From: Oceanospirillales bacterium
GTDB taxonomy: Bacteria > Pseudomonadota > Gammaproteobacteria > Xanthomonadales > SZUA-36
Direction: 5' to 3'
DNA: 42,338 bases
NCBI GenBank assembly: GCA_003233115.1
Contig: QIKV01000174.1
Location: 1 to 42,338 of the forward strand
Position 1 is the stretch's first letter. Every line of letters begins with the position of its first letter. The translations under genes and the position numbers were made by a program. Shown here piece after piece: positions 7,985 to 15,559 of this stretch. The notes under the pieces were generated by a model. That model saw only the letters and a program-made list of their open reading frames with translations. It searched no databases and was not told where the DNA came from.

Positions 7985-10191
7985 TTCACAATCCCCATCA
8001 ATTCATATGCCACTTTGCGCTGACGTTCCATTTCGGCATCAAAGCGGGCCAGCAGGTACTGGTAGCCTGGTTCGCCGGCCAGTTGTGTGAAGATGACGTC
8101 ATTGAGTAATATTTCTGGCAAGGTTATCCGCCATTTCTTGTCCCAGGCACTGTTCAATAACTCAAGGGCTGTTTGTGTTTGGCCACGGATGGTGGCGATG
8201 GCTGCCCGGGTTATATCGGCAGTCCAGATTCCTGCGCCCGGCGGGTATTGATCTGCGTGCTGCTCGGCAATTTCCAGCAGCTCTGCCGGGCGCTCTGAAA
8301 GCGGTTCTGCGAGCTTGAGCAGTGCGGCGATCTGAAGAATGTCGTTAACCTGTGTGCTGACATTAGCGGGCGGATCGAGCGGCGTTTCAAACACCCATGC
8401 AAACGACTGCTGATATGGTTTAAGCGCAGTTTGATAAGCTCCAGTGCGGCCCAGTTCAAACGCCAACGTCTGGCGCAGCCCACTATTGCTGCCAAAGCGG
8501 CCTTCTATTTGTCTGTCGAGGGACTGTTGCGCAAGCTTCAGCGCCAGATGGTGTTGTTCGCGGTACTGATAAAGACTAATACGCGACCATATTGGTACGG
8601 GTTGTCCAGCGCCAATCGCATCGGCACGTTGCTGCCATTGCTCAGCTCGGCCCACATCACCGAGGTGCAACCAGAACCGGGTCATCGCAGACAGCATTTC
8701 GTAGTCGTCCGGGTCGCGTTCGATGGCATCGGCATAACCCTTTGCCGCACGTGCAATGTCGCCGTCATATAAATGAGCAAGTGCCCATCCATACCAGCCC
8801 GTCGGGCTATTGGGTAGCAATTCCCTGATGCGCGTGCAGGATGACAACGACGCCTCAACATTCTGCGTGTAGGCATTGGTCTGGCAGTGATCCCACAATA
8901 CCTGGGTGTCGTAGGGTTCTATTTCCAGGGCCGCGTCGATCAGTTGCATGCCCCGTTCGGTCTGTCCGCGGTCAAACAGGTACCGGCCAAATTCCTGCAA
9001 GCCGGTGGCATTGCGCGGGTCGGCATCGAGCGCGGCCAGAAACGCGGCTTCGGCTGCCTGGAAGTTTCCTTGATAAACAAGTAACAGAGCCAGTTGAATA
9101 CGGGCCTCGCTATTGTCTGGCTGCTCGGCCAGCACCGTTTCAAGCAGCGGTAAGCCTTGTCTTAAGGCTTCGGCCCGGGTGATGGCACCGGTTTGCGCCA
9201 GTTTGTACCAGGTTGCGATGAGGCCTAGCTTCGCCGGGGCGAAGGCCGGGTCCAGTGCCAGTGCCTGCTGGAATTTTTCAGTGGCGTTGTTCAATGAAAC
9301 GTAGCCCCCTTCGTGGAGACCCTGCATGGCCTGAAGGTAGGTGTCATAGGCGCTGATATCGGTGCTGGCAACTTGTTCAAGCCGCGCTTCATCCTCGCCG
9401 AGCAGCGTGATGCGCAATGCTGCAGCAACCTTACGAGCGATCTCGTCCTGGATAGCGAAAATATCATCGAGATCGCGGTCGTAGGTTTCAGACCACAGGT
9501 GGTAGCCATCTTCGACATTGATCAATTGCGCGGTAATACGCACGCGCTTACCGGCTTTGCGTACGCTGCCTTCGAGAATGGTGCTGACGTTCAGCTTTTC
9601 GCCGATGATTCTTAAATCGTCGTTCTTACCCTTGAAGGCAAACGATGAAGTGCGCCCGGCCACCCGCAGCTCTTTTATCTTGGCAAGGATATTAAGCAGT
9701 TCTTCAGTCAGGCCATCGGAGAAATATTCATTGCTGGCATCTTCGCTCATATTGATGAAAGGCAGCACGGCGATGGTCTGGAAGTTGTCCCCGGGCGTAT
9801 CGCCGCTGTCGCTGGCAACAGGTGAAGAAACATCCGTAGTCTGTGGTTGCAGGACAAACTTATCAACCGCAAAGTAGCCCAGTGTGGCCACCAGCAAAGC
9901 AATGATCGTGTAATTCAGTCTTTGGCCGGTAACGCTGGTCATGGACTGCGAGCGGTCGACATCCTTTTCCTTTTTGATTCCCTCAGGCGTCATCTCAAAC
10001 GCCCAGGCAAAAAACATCGCCAGCGGGAAGCCCAGGATCAGGAAAAAGGCCAGCATGGAGTTAACCCAGCCCGGCAGGTTCAGCGCCGGGCTCATGACCT
10101 CGCCGGCTTGCATGATCAGCCAGCCAACGATGGCATAGGCAGCCGCAACCTTGAAGACGTTACGGCGCTTTAATTCATTAATAAAGCTCAT
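7981..10191 (-). CDS. Paralogue E: membrane-anchored TolB-like/TPR protein, apparent chimera
   Basis: 736 aa from ATG 10191 (MSFINELKRRN), preceded by a ggggcg Shine-Dalgarno-like sequence at the edge of the palindromic element. Helices are at about 14-36, 43-66 and 94-110, a short linker runs to 138, and a TolB/FlgO-like domain spans about 139-255 of the 'SDGLTEELLNIL...GSVRKAGKRVRITAQL...DGYHLWSETYDRDL' subtype. TPR-like repeats run to about 640 (ALALDPAFAPA, ALEIEPYDTQV). The membrane module is the C/D type (residues 6-77 identical to D), while the TolB domain is the A/B type, so E looks like a recombinant of two lineages. The start ATG overlaps the stop of the spacer ORF as ATGA, and its own TGA overlaps the next spacer ORF. 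Confidence 0.9.
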   Translation of the reverse strand: MSFINELKRRNVFKVAAAYAIVGWLIMQAGEVMSPALNLPGWVNSMLAFFLILGFPLAMFFAWAFEMTPEGIKKEKDVDRSQSMTSVTGQRLNYTIIALLVATLGYFAVDKFVLQPQTTDVSSPVASDSGDTPGDNFQTIAVLPFINMSEDASNEYFSDGLTEELLNILAKIKELRVAGRTSSFAFKGKNDDLRIIGEKLNVSTILEGSVRKAGKRVRITAQLINVEDGYHLWSETYDRDLDDIFAIQDEIARKVAAALRITLLGEDEARLEQVASTDISAYDTYLQAMQGLHEGGYVSLNNATEKFQQALALDPAFAPAKLGLIATWYKLAQTGAITRAEALRQGLPLLETVLAEQPDNSEARIQLALLLVYQGNFQAAEAAFLAALDADPRNATGLQEFGRYLFDRGQTERGMQLIDAALEIEPYDTQVLWDHCQTNAYTQNVEASLSSCTRIRELLPNSPTGWYGWALAHLYDGDIARAAKGYADAIERDPDDYEMLSAMTRFWLHLGDVGRAEQWQQRADAIGAGQPVPIWSRISLYQYREQHHLALKLAQQSLDRQIEGRFGSNSGLRQTLAFELGRTGAYQTALKPYQQSFAWVFETPLDPPANVSTQVNDILQIAALLKLAEPLSERPAELLEIAEQHADQYPPGAGIWTADITRAAIATIRGQTQTALELLNSAWDKKWRITLPEILLNDVIFTQLAGEPGYQYLLARFDAEMERQRKVAYELMGIVK

Positions 10192-10200
10192 AATCGCCCC

Positions 10201-10457
10201 GTAGGGTGGACATTCATGTCCACCGTGTCGGTGTTAGTTGAACCACCACCCGGCAAACAAAAAAGCACCCGAATGTCGGGCTCAACGAGTTCAGGAGGTT
10301 CGTTGCTTTCCTGTAATTCCAGGCATGGCCCGGTGGACATGAATGCCCATTTATGTGTTTCCCGTGATTTGGGTTCTGGCCCGGTGGACATGAATGTCCA
10401 TTTATGTGTTTCCCGTGATTTGGGTTCTGGCCCGGTGGACATGAATGTCCACCCTAC
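10201..10457. repeat. Palindromic spacer element 3, expanded (257 bp)
   Basis: The left arm is at 10201-10227 and the right arm ends at 10457 (ccaccctac). The interior is nearly identical to the element at 12560-12714, which defines a second subfamily (both contain ccgaatgtcgggctcaac). The right end is enlarged by two tandem 51-bp units. Confidence 0.88.
10327..10428. repeat. Two tandem 51-bp units in element 3
   Basis: Units at 10327-10377 and 10378-10428 differ at one visible base. Each holds ggcccggtggacatgaatg followed by catttatgtgtttcccgtga. A third partial copy is the normal right arm. 51 is a multiple of three, so the expansion keeps the spacer ORF in frame. Confidence 0.85.
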
Positions 10458-10474
10458 GGGTTCTTTGATGAAGC

Positions 10475-12550
10475 TCATCTGTATCGCTCCATCAATGCCA
10501 TGAACTCGGGCTGTTCGCGGATTCTGTTAAAGTACGGGTCCAGTTTCAGCCATTTGACCGAATAGTCACCGGGGCCTGCGAGCAGAGGGTCAAGCATCTT
10601 GACAGATTCATCCGTCATTCCGGCCAGTGCATAGTTTTGCGCCAGGTTGGAATTTTCAACAATTTCCTGCACGGCATCAGCCGGCCTGGCGGCCAGGAAC
10701 TGGCTGGCCAGTTGCTTAACTTTCTGCCGCTCGCCGAGGACAGCATATGCACTGAGCTTTGCTGCGGGAATACGGTAGTCGCCCGGGTTTTGTTTTTCCA
10801 TAACATCGAGGCGAGCGAGCGCCTTTAAGGCCTGCTCCCTGGCCTCGGTTTCCCTCCCCATGAACATCAATGTCCAGGCAACCAGTTGCTCCTTCAAAGT
10901 GATGTCTGAACGGTTGATCTCCCATTCAGGCTGCCATGCCCGCACAGTTTGCAGGGCAGCTTCGAATTGTCCTGCCATTATTTTTACTTGCAAATAAGAG
11001 GCCAGGAATGCGGGATCATTGGTGTGCTGGGCACCGATCACCAGCGTGTTGGCACGGTCTATATCGCCATTTACATTGACCAACATTCTGGCCAGGTAGG
11101 TTTTCGCCCAGTAACTGTCAGGGTCTACCACATACGCCTGCTCGGTCATTGCCAGTGCCTCGTCATAGCGGCCGACATACCCCAGCGTTTGCCCGTATTC
11201 AATCAGGTTGATCACTATGCGCGGATTCAGCCTGATTGATTTTTGCATGGATTCAATGGCCTGATCCCAAAGACCGGCACGTCGCGAGGCCCAACCCTTC
11301 CACATGTAGGCTTCTGCATTGCCTGGCATCAGTGCGATGGCCTTATCCAGGTATTCCAGCGCAGTAGCGTAATCCAACAAACCCCAGTACTGGTAAGAAC
11401 CCTCTGCCATGTAGAGTTCGGGGAAATCGGGGTCGATGGCCCTGGCCCTGTCGATGGCTTCGCGGCTTCTGTTGCGGTCTTCCGGGTTACCGCCATAGGA
11501 CCAGTAATTGTTGATGTATGCGTTTGCCAGCCCAATCCATGCCAGCTTGAAATTCGGGTCGAGTTTCAGCGCTTCACGGTATAAATCAACCGAGGTGTCA
11601 AAGCTGATCGCTGTTCCACCCAGCGTGAATCGTTTTCCCTGCAGGTAGAGTTCGTAGGCTCTAACGTTTGCTGTGGGTGCATCCGCGACACTGGCGATCT
11701 CAGTATCTGTGAGGGTGGCGTGCAAAGCACTGGCGATGGCTTTGGCAATCTCAGACTGGATATCAAACAGATTTTCGGTGGTCAGTTGCCGGTCGTAAAT
11801 CTCGGCCCACAGGTGTTCATCGGTTTCGGCGTCAATCAATTGCACGTTGATTCGCACACGGCTACCCGAGCGCTGCACCGAGCCTTCCATCACGTTGGCG
11901 ACACCCAGCTCCCGTGCTATTTGTTTCAGGTTCTTGGCGGTGTCGCGATATTCCATCACCGAGGTGCGAGAGATCACGCTGAAGGCTTTGATTTTGGCTA
12001 GTTGGGTCAACAGGTCGTCATGGATGCCATCGGTAAAATAGGCGTCATCGGCGTTTGGGCTGCGGTTGGTGAAGGGCAGCACGGCGATGGAATTATCGGG
12101 ATGTGAAGATGCATCCGTAGTTCCGGCCGGGGTCGGACCTCTTTTCTCACTGCTCACTTCAACCGTTTGCGCCGCAGGCTCCTGAGAAAAGGGCTCTGAC
12201 CCCATTTCTGCGAACCTTGACTCCCAGACAAAATAAGCCATGCCAAGCGCCAGCAGGCCGATAATGCTGAAATCCAGCTTGCGGCCGGTTCTGGGTGCGA
12301 TCGAAGCGCTTCGGTCGACATCTTTTTCACGCTTGATGCCCTCGGGCGTCATTTCAAAGGCCCAGGCGAAAATCAATGCCGGGATGAAGCCAATAATCAG
12401 GATCAAAAGAATCAGCTTGGGCGCCCATGCCGGAAGTTGCAGAATTTCTGCGACCACATCGGTGAGTTGCAGCAATATCCACGTCGCCACGGCGTAGGCA
12501 ATGCCCACCCGAACCACGTTACGGCGCTTCAACTCCTCAAAAAAGCTCAT
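10475..12550 (-). CDS. Paralogue F: membrane-anchored TolB-like/TPR protein
   Basis: 691 aa from ATG 12550 (MSFFEELKRRN), preceded by ggggcg 5 nt upstream at the element edge. Helices are at about 14-36, 43-66 and 94-110, a linker at 111-152 and a TolB/FlgO-like domain at about 153-270 (DGIHDDLLTQL, GSVQRSGSRVRINVQL, HLWAEIYDRQL). TPR-like repeats run to about 600, and the last residues are LDPYFNRIREQPEFMALMERYR. Codons about 116-141 are an imperfect inverted repeat of the ggggtcagag type. The ATG shares ATGA with a 59-codon spacer ORF and the TGA shares ATGA with the next one. The linker is similar to that of G (EMGSEPFxQEP). The function is unknown. Confidence 0.9.
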   Translation of the reverse strand: MSFFEELKRRNVVRVGIAYAVATWILLQLTDVVAEILQLPAWAPKLILLILIIGFIPALIFAWAFEMTPEGIKREKDVDRSASIAPRTGRKLDFSIIGLLALGMAYFVWESRFAEMGSEPFSQEPAAQTVEVSSEKRGPTPAGTTDASSHPDNSIAVLPFTNRSPNADDAYFTDGIHDDLLTQLAKIKAFSVISRTSVMEYRDTAKNLKQIARELGVANVMEGSVQRSGSRVRINVQLIDAETDEHLWAEIYDRQLTTENLFDIQSEIAKAIASALHATLTDTEIASVADAPTANVRAYELYLQGKRFTLGGTAISFDTSVDLYREALKLDPNFKLAWIGLANAYINNYWSYGGNPEDRNRSREAIDRARAIDPDFPELYMAEGSYQYWGLLDYATALEYLDKAIALMPGNAEAYMWKGWASRRAGLWDQAIESMQKSIRLNPRIVINLIEYGQTLGYVGRYDEALAMTEQAYVVDPDSYWAKTYLARMLVNVNGDIDRANTLVIGAQHTNDPAFLASYLQVKIMAGQFEAALQTVRAWQPEWEINRSDITLKEQLVAWTLMFMGRETEAREQALKALARLDVMEKQNPGDYRIPAAKLSAYAVLGERQKVKQLASQFLAARPADAVQEIVENSNLAQNYALAGMTDESVKMLDPLLAGPGDYSVKWLKLDPYFNRIREQPEFMALMERYR
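12129..12203. repeat. Intragenic inverted repeat, ggggtcagag type, in linker of F
   Basis: Arms of 21 bp at 12129-12149 and 12183-12203 pair with three mismatches. On the coding strand they read ggggtcagagcccttttctc and its degenerate complement. They encode residues about 116-141, between helix 3 and the TolB-like domain. Confidence 0.75.
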
Positions 12551-12726
12551 AATCGCCCCGTGGGGTGGACATTCATGTCCACCGTGTCGCTGTTAATTGA
12601 ACCACCACCCGGCAAACAAAAAAGCACCCGAATGTCGGGCTCAACAAGTTCAGGAGGTTCGTTGCTTTCCTGTAATTCCAGGCATGGCCCGGTGGACATG
12701 AATGTCCACCCTACGGATATCTTCAT
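12547..12726 (-). other. 59-codon spacer ORF G/F through palindromic element
   Basis: ATG 12726-12724 shares ATGA with the stop of G, and TGA 12549-12547 shares ATGA with the start of F. The frame is uninterrupted through the element (MKISVGWTFMSTGP...DMNVHPTGRL). It is the cleanest example of an element lying exactly between two overlap junctions. Whether the peptide matters, or only the coupling, cannot be told. Confidence 0.35.
12560..12714. repeat. Palindromic spacer element 4 (155 bp)
   Basis: Arms at 12560-12586 (gtggggtggacattcatgtc...) and 12688-12714 are inverted copies with a few changes. The interior matches element 3. Confidence 0.9.
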
Positions 12727-14969
12727 AACCCGGCCTCCGCATCTAGCCTGGCCACGGCAAGGCGCTGTATTTCGATCAGGCGGTCGTACTCGGCCAGAAA
12801 ATTCTGAAATCGAGGTTCCAGCTCTGGTGCAATAGAAAATGGAAACTGGCTGGCCTGGGTTCTGTAAAAATCAAGGTGATTATGTTTGAGCTTGGTTTCC
12901 AGGCTGGCGATTGCCCGCTCATCGTCACCCGTGACCAGGTAACAAACGGAAGCATCGTTGATATCCGCGTGTTCGATCGCGGCGGGTAAGTCTTCGGTCA
13001 GGTAACGGGCGGTAAATTTTGCCAGTTTCTCACCCATTGCAGAGTCACCGGTTTGGGTTAATATCCATGCGAAAAAGCAAGCCATATTCTGTTGCTGTTC
13101 GACGATTTCTTGCCAGCTATTGGTCTCCACCCAATCGGGGTTCGACTGCAGAAAAATGGTGCGCGCTCTCTCAGGTGTTCCAAGTGCGGTTTCCATCAAC
13201 CCAAGGAGTTCCAGTGGCAGGCCAAGTTTCTGCACCCTGGGTAATGTCCAGTTGAAGGCTTCACGTGCCGCCGGTTTGTTACCCCGCACGAGGCTTGCCC
13301 AGATATCAAAATAGCCGTTTTGGAGGTCACCTGGCACCGTATCCTCCAATTGCTGACGGATCTTATCGGACTTCTCAAGCTCACCAATGGCAAGGTAGAT
13401 ATAGGCCTGATTGCGTAAGTAGGTGGTATTGGCAGGGTCCTGTTGCGCTGCCAGGCGCAAGTACTTCATGGCCAGATCGTAACGATTGGTCATTTGATAA
13501 ACGCCGGACAGTGCAGACAGCGCGATGACGAAACCCGGCTCCATGTCCAACACCTTTTGGAGTTGACGCTCCGCTTTTGAATAAAAACCACTGCCCAGAT
13601 ATGCACCACCCAGGGCCACACCGATGATGGCCGAGCGTGGGTTGAGTTCGGCCGCTTTACGCATCAGTTCAATCTGCTCCTGTGCGCGTAAGGGAAAAGC
13701 TTGCAACATCATTGCGTACCAGTGATAGGCCGTTGCGTAGTTGGGGCTGAGTTCTATGGCGCGTTTGAATGCCACCTCGGCTTTATCGAATTCACGTTGC
13801 AATTTATACAGATCGCCAAGGGAGGTGTAGGCTTCACCCAGTTGATCATCAATCTCAAGCGCACGATTGGCAGCGTTTCCAATGATTTCCAATCCTTTGG
13901 CCCGGTCGAAGGTGCCGTACAGCATCCAGAGATCATGGCTGTCGGCAACACCCACCCAGGCCAGCGCGAAGTCGGGGTCGAGTTCCACAGCCTGGTTGAA
14001 CTCACTGGCTGCCTGTTCCAGCTTGGCTGACTCACGCGAGGCCATCAGTTGGCGGCCACGCATATAGGCGTTATAGGCGTCCAGGTTTTGCGTTGGCATG
14101 GTATTGATGCGGTCTTTTTCCGACGGCGTCAGGGTGGCTTCAAGGGCGTCGGCAATTTTCTGTGAGATTTCGCTCTGGATGGCAAACAGGTTTTCAGCGG
14201 TCAGCTCGCGGTCAAAAATTTCTGCCCACAGATGCTCGTCGGTTTTGGCATCAATCAACTGCACGTTGATGCGCACCTGGTTGCCGGATCGTTGTATTCC
14301 GCCTTCGAGGATGTTGGCAACACCCAGTTCCCTGGCAATTTCGGGAATTTTTTTGGTGGTGTTTCTGTACTCCATCACCGAGGTGCGTGAGATCACCTTC
14401 ATAGAGCCGATGCGGGCGATGGTGGTGAGCAGATCATCGTGGATACCGTCGGTGAAAAACTGGTCTTCCTCGCGGTTGCTGCGGTTGCTGAATGGCAAAA
14501 CGGCGATGGATTGCCGTTTGATGACAGGTTCCGTTTCCGCCGGGGCCGGAGCCCTTTTCTCATTGCTGGCTTGTGCCGCTTGCGCCGTGGGTTCTTGAGC
14601 AAAGGGCTCTGACCCCATTTCTCCACCGACGGAAAACTTGTCATACAACAGGTAGCCAATCACCAGCGCCATCAGCACCAGGATTGTGCTGTTCAGGTTT
14701 TTGCCGGTTTGGGGAGTGATTGATTGACTGCGGTCTACGTCCTTTTCGCGCTTGACCCCTTCCGGTGTCATTTCAAACGCCCAGGCGAAGAACAGCGTAA
14801 TGAAAAACCCGACACCGACCGCAACGAACAGGGCCTGCAGAACCCATGGGGGTGCACCCGTGTTATCCAGCAGGATATCCACGATCTGAATCAGCAACCA
14901 CGCTCCGACCAGGTAGGCGATGCCGACTTTGAAAACATTGCGACGTTTTAATTCTTCAAAAAAGCTCAT
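12723..14969 (-). CDS. Paralogue G: membrane-anchored TolB-like/TPR protein, first intact gene of array
   Basis: 748 aa from ATG 14969 (MSFFEELKRRN); an ATG eight codons upstream lies in the element edge and is rejected. Helices are at about 14-36, 43-66 and 94-110. The linker (about 111-152) is partly encoded by an inverted repeat. The TolB/FlgO-like domain is at about 153-270 (DGIHDDLLTTI, GGIQRSGNQVRINVQL, HLWAEIFDREL). TPR-like repeats run from about 300 to 560 (AFKRAIELSPNYATAYHWYA is typical), and the C-terminus reads IAPELEPRFQNFLAEYDRL. It is the promoter-proximal intact gene, with gggggg 5 nt before the ATG. The upstream spacer ORF (14966-15259) ends in ATGA at this start. The function is unknown; inner membrane and periplasm are inferred. 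Confidence 0.9.
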   Translation of the reverse strand: MSFFEELKRRNVFKVGIAYLVGAWLLIQIVDILLDNTGAPPWVLQALFVAVGVGFFITLFFAWAFEMTPEGVKREKDVDRSQSITPQTGKNLNSTILVLMALVIGYLLYDKFSVGGEMGSEPFAQEPTAQAAQASNEKRAPAPAETEPVIKRQSIAVLPFSNRSNREEDQFFTDGIHDDLLTTIARIGSMKVISRTSVMEYRNTTKKIPEIARELGVANILEGGIQRSGNQVRINVQLIDAKTDEHLWAEIFDRELTAENLFAIQSEISQKIADALEATLTPSEKDRINTMPTQNLDAYNAYMRGRQLMASRESAKLEQAASEFNQAVELDPDFALAWVGVADSHDLWMLYGTFDRAKGLEIIGNAANRALEIDDQLGEAYTSLGDLYKLQREFDKAEVAFKRAIELSPNYATAYHWYAMMLQAFPLRAQEQIELMRKAAELNPRSAIIGVALGGAYLGSGFYSKAERQLQKVLDMEPGFVIALSALSGVYQMTNRYDLAMKYLRLAAQQDPANTTYLRNQAYIYLAIGELEKSDKIRQQLEDTVPGDLQNGYFDIWASLVRGNKPAAREAFNWTLPRVQKLGLPLELLGLMETALGTPERARTIFLQSNPDWVETNSWQEIVEQQQNMACFFAWILTQTGDSAMGEKLAKFTARYLTEDLPAAIEHADINDASVCYLVTGDDERAIASLETKLKHNHLDFYRTQASQFPFSIAPELEPRFQNFLAEYDRLIEIQRLAVARLDAEAGL
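14542..14616. repeat. Intragenic inverted repeat, ggggtcagag type, in linker of G
   Basis: Arms of 21 bp at 14542-14562 and 14596-14616 pair with three mismatches. The coding-strand core is ggggtcagagccctttgctc. They encode residues about 118-143. Placement is the same as in F, so the repeat may predate the F/G duplication. Confidence 0.75.
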
Positions 14970-15259
14970 CGAAGCCCCCCGGAGGGTGGACATTCATGTC
15001 CACCGGGTCGCTGTTTGGACTGCCACCAATCGGTGAATGTAAAACGCCAAATGATTTCCCATATTTTTGGATTTGGCATGGTGGATTTGAATATCCGATT
15101 ACCGATTTCCCGTGATTTGGGTTCTGGCCCGGTGGACATGAATGTCCACCCTACGGATATGAAGCAAGGCGCGGGGGACATGAAAGCCCACCCCACGAAC
15201 AGGTATGTGTTGCCGACACGAAAAACGTTACAGCACTTTAATTCTCCGAATAAGGACAC
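14966..15259 (-). pseudogene. Broken paralogue start plus palindromic element upstream of G
   Basis: From GTG 15259 the frame reads MSLFGELKCCNVFRVGNTYL, a clear but decayed copy of the paralogue N-terminus (KRR changed to KCC). It then enters a degenerate element arm and the full element, and ends at TGA 14968-14966 sharing ATGA with the start of G. It is 97 codons. I read it as the stump of an eighth paralogue at the head of the array, now a possible leader ORF. Confidence 0.5.
14981..15154. repeat. Palindromic spacer element 5 (about 174 bp)
   Basis: Arms are at 14981-15007 (ggagggtggacattcatgtc...) and 15128-15154. A degenerate internal arm (ggtggatttgaatatcc, about 15089) and a further degenerate arm outside (gggggacatgaaagccc, about 15173-15197) suggest repeated arm duplication, as in element 3. 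Confidence 0.8.
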
Positions 15260-15559
15260 GTCGTTGCTACCCCCGCGGTGAACGACAGGCTGCCTGTCTG
15301 GGTTGAACTCTGAGCCAGTCAGGCAGCTTGTAAAATGTTAAATAAATCCTTTAGTTTGTTTCCTTTCCTTGTGATCGCACAGGGCGGCAACTGGTTGCTC
15401 ACCCTGCGTTTTCCCTTCTTCAATTACGCCCTCATCCACATTAAAATATGTCTTTTTTTATATGTGTGGCTGCTATCTTGACATAAATGGTGGTCAAGGT
15501 GTTGATTATCATTCTCTTATAGGTTTTTTATAACGTACGTTTTCGGCCATGGGATTTAC
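15260..15559. other. Divergent intergenic region between the TPR array and the sugar dehydrogenase gene
   Basis: No convincing gene is visible. It must hold the promoter for the minus-strand array and that for the plus-strand gene. An inverted repeat (15289-15296 gctgcctg with 15320-15327 caggcagc, loop 23 nt) lies near the array side without a T-run. A TTGACA at 15478-15483 is a possible -35 for the plus-strand gene, but no good -10 stands at the right distance. AT-rich sequence at 15440-15540 fits a promoter region. Confidence 0.4.

Larger units (their letters stand above)
10188..10478 (-). pseudogene. Spacer ORF F/E: truncated paralogue start plus expanded element
   Basis: A 96-codon ORF starts at ATG 10478-10476, sharing ATGA with the stop of gene F, and ends at TGA 10190-10188, sharing ATGA with the start of E. 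It begins MSFIKEP, close to the MSFINEL start of gene E just downstream, then runs through the palindromic element and two extra 51-bp units, all without a stop. A duplicated, broken gene start retained as a coupling leader is the simplest reading. Confidence 0.4.

Noticed and set aside
10327-10428. Tandem 51-bp units as a possible CRISPR fragment
   Set aside because: There is no repeat/spacer alternation, the whole unit is repeated, there are only two copies and no cas genes nearby.
15499-15517. Fur-box-like ttgattatcattctc upstream of the sugar dehydrogenase gene
   Set aside because: Only one half resembles the consensus and AT-rich promoter sequence gives such matches easily; no iron-related gene is adjacent.
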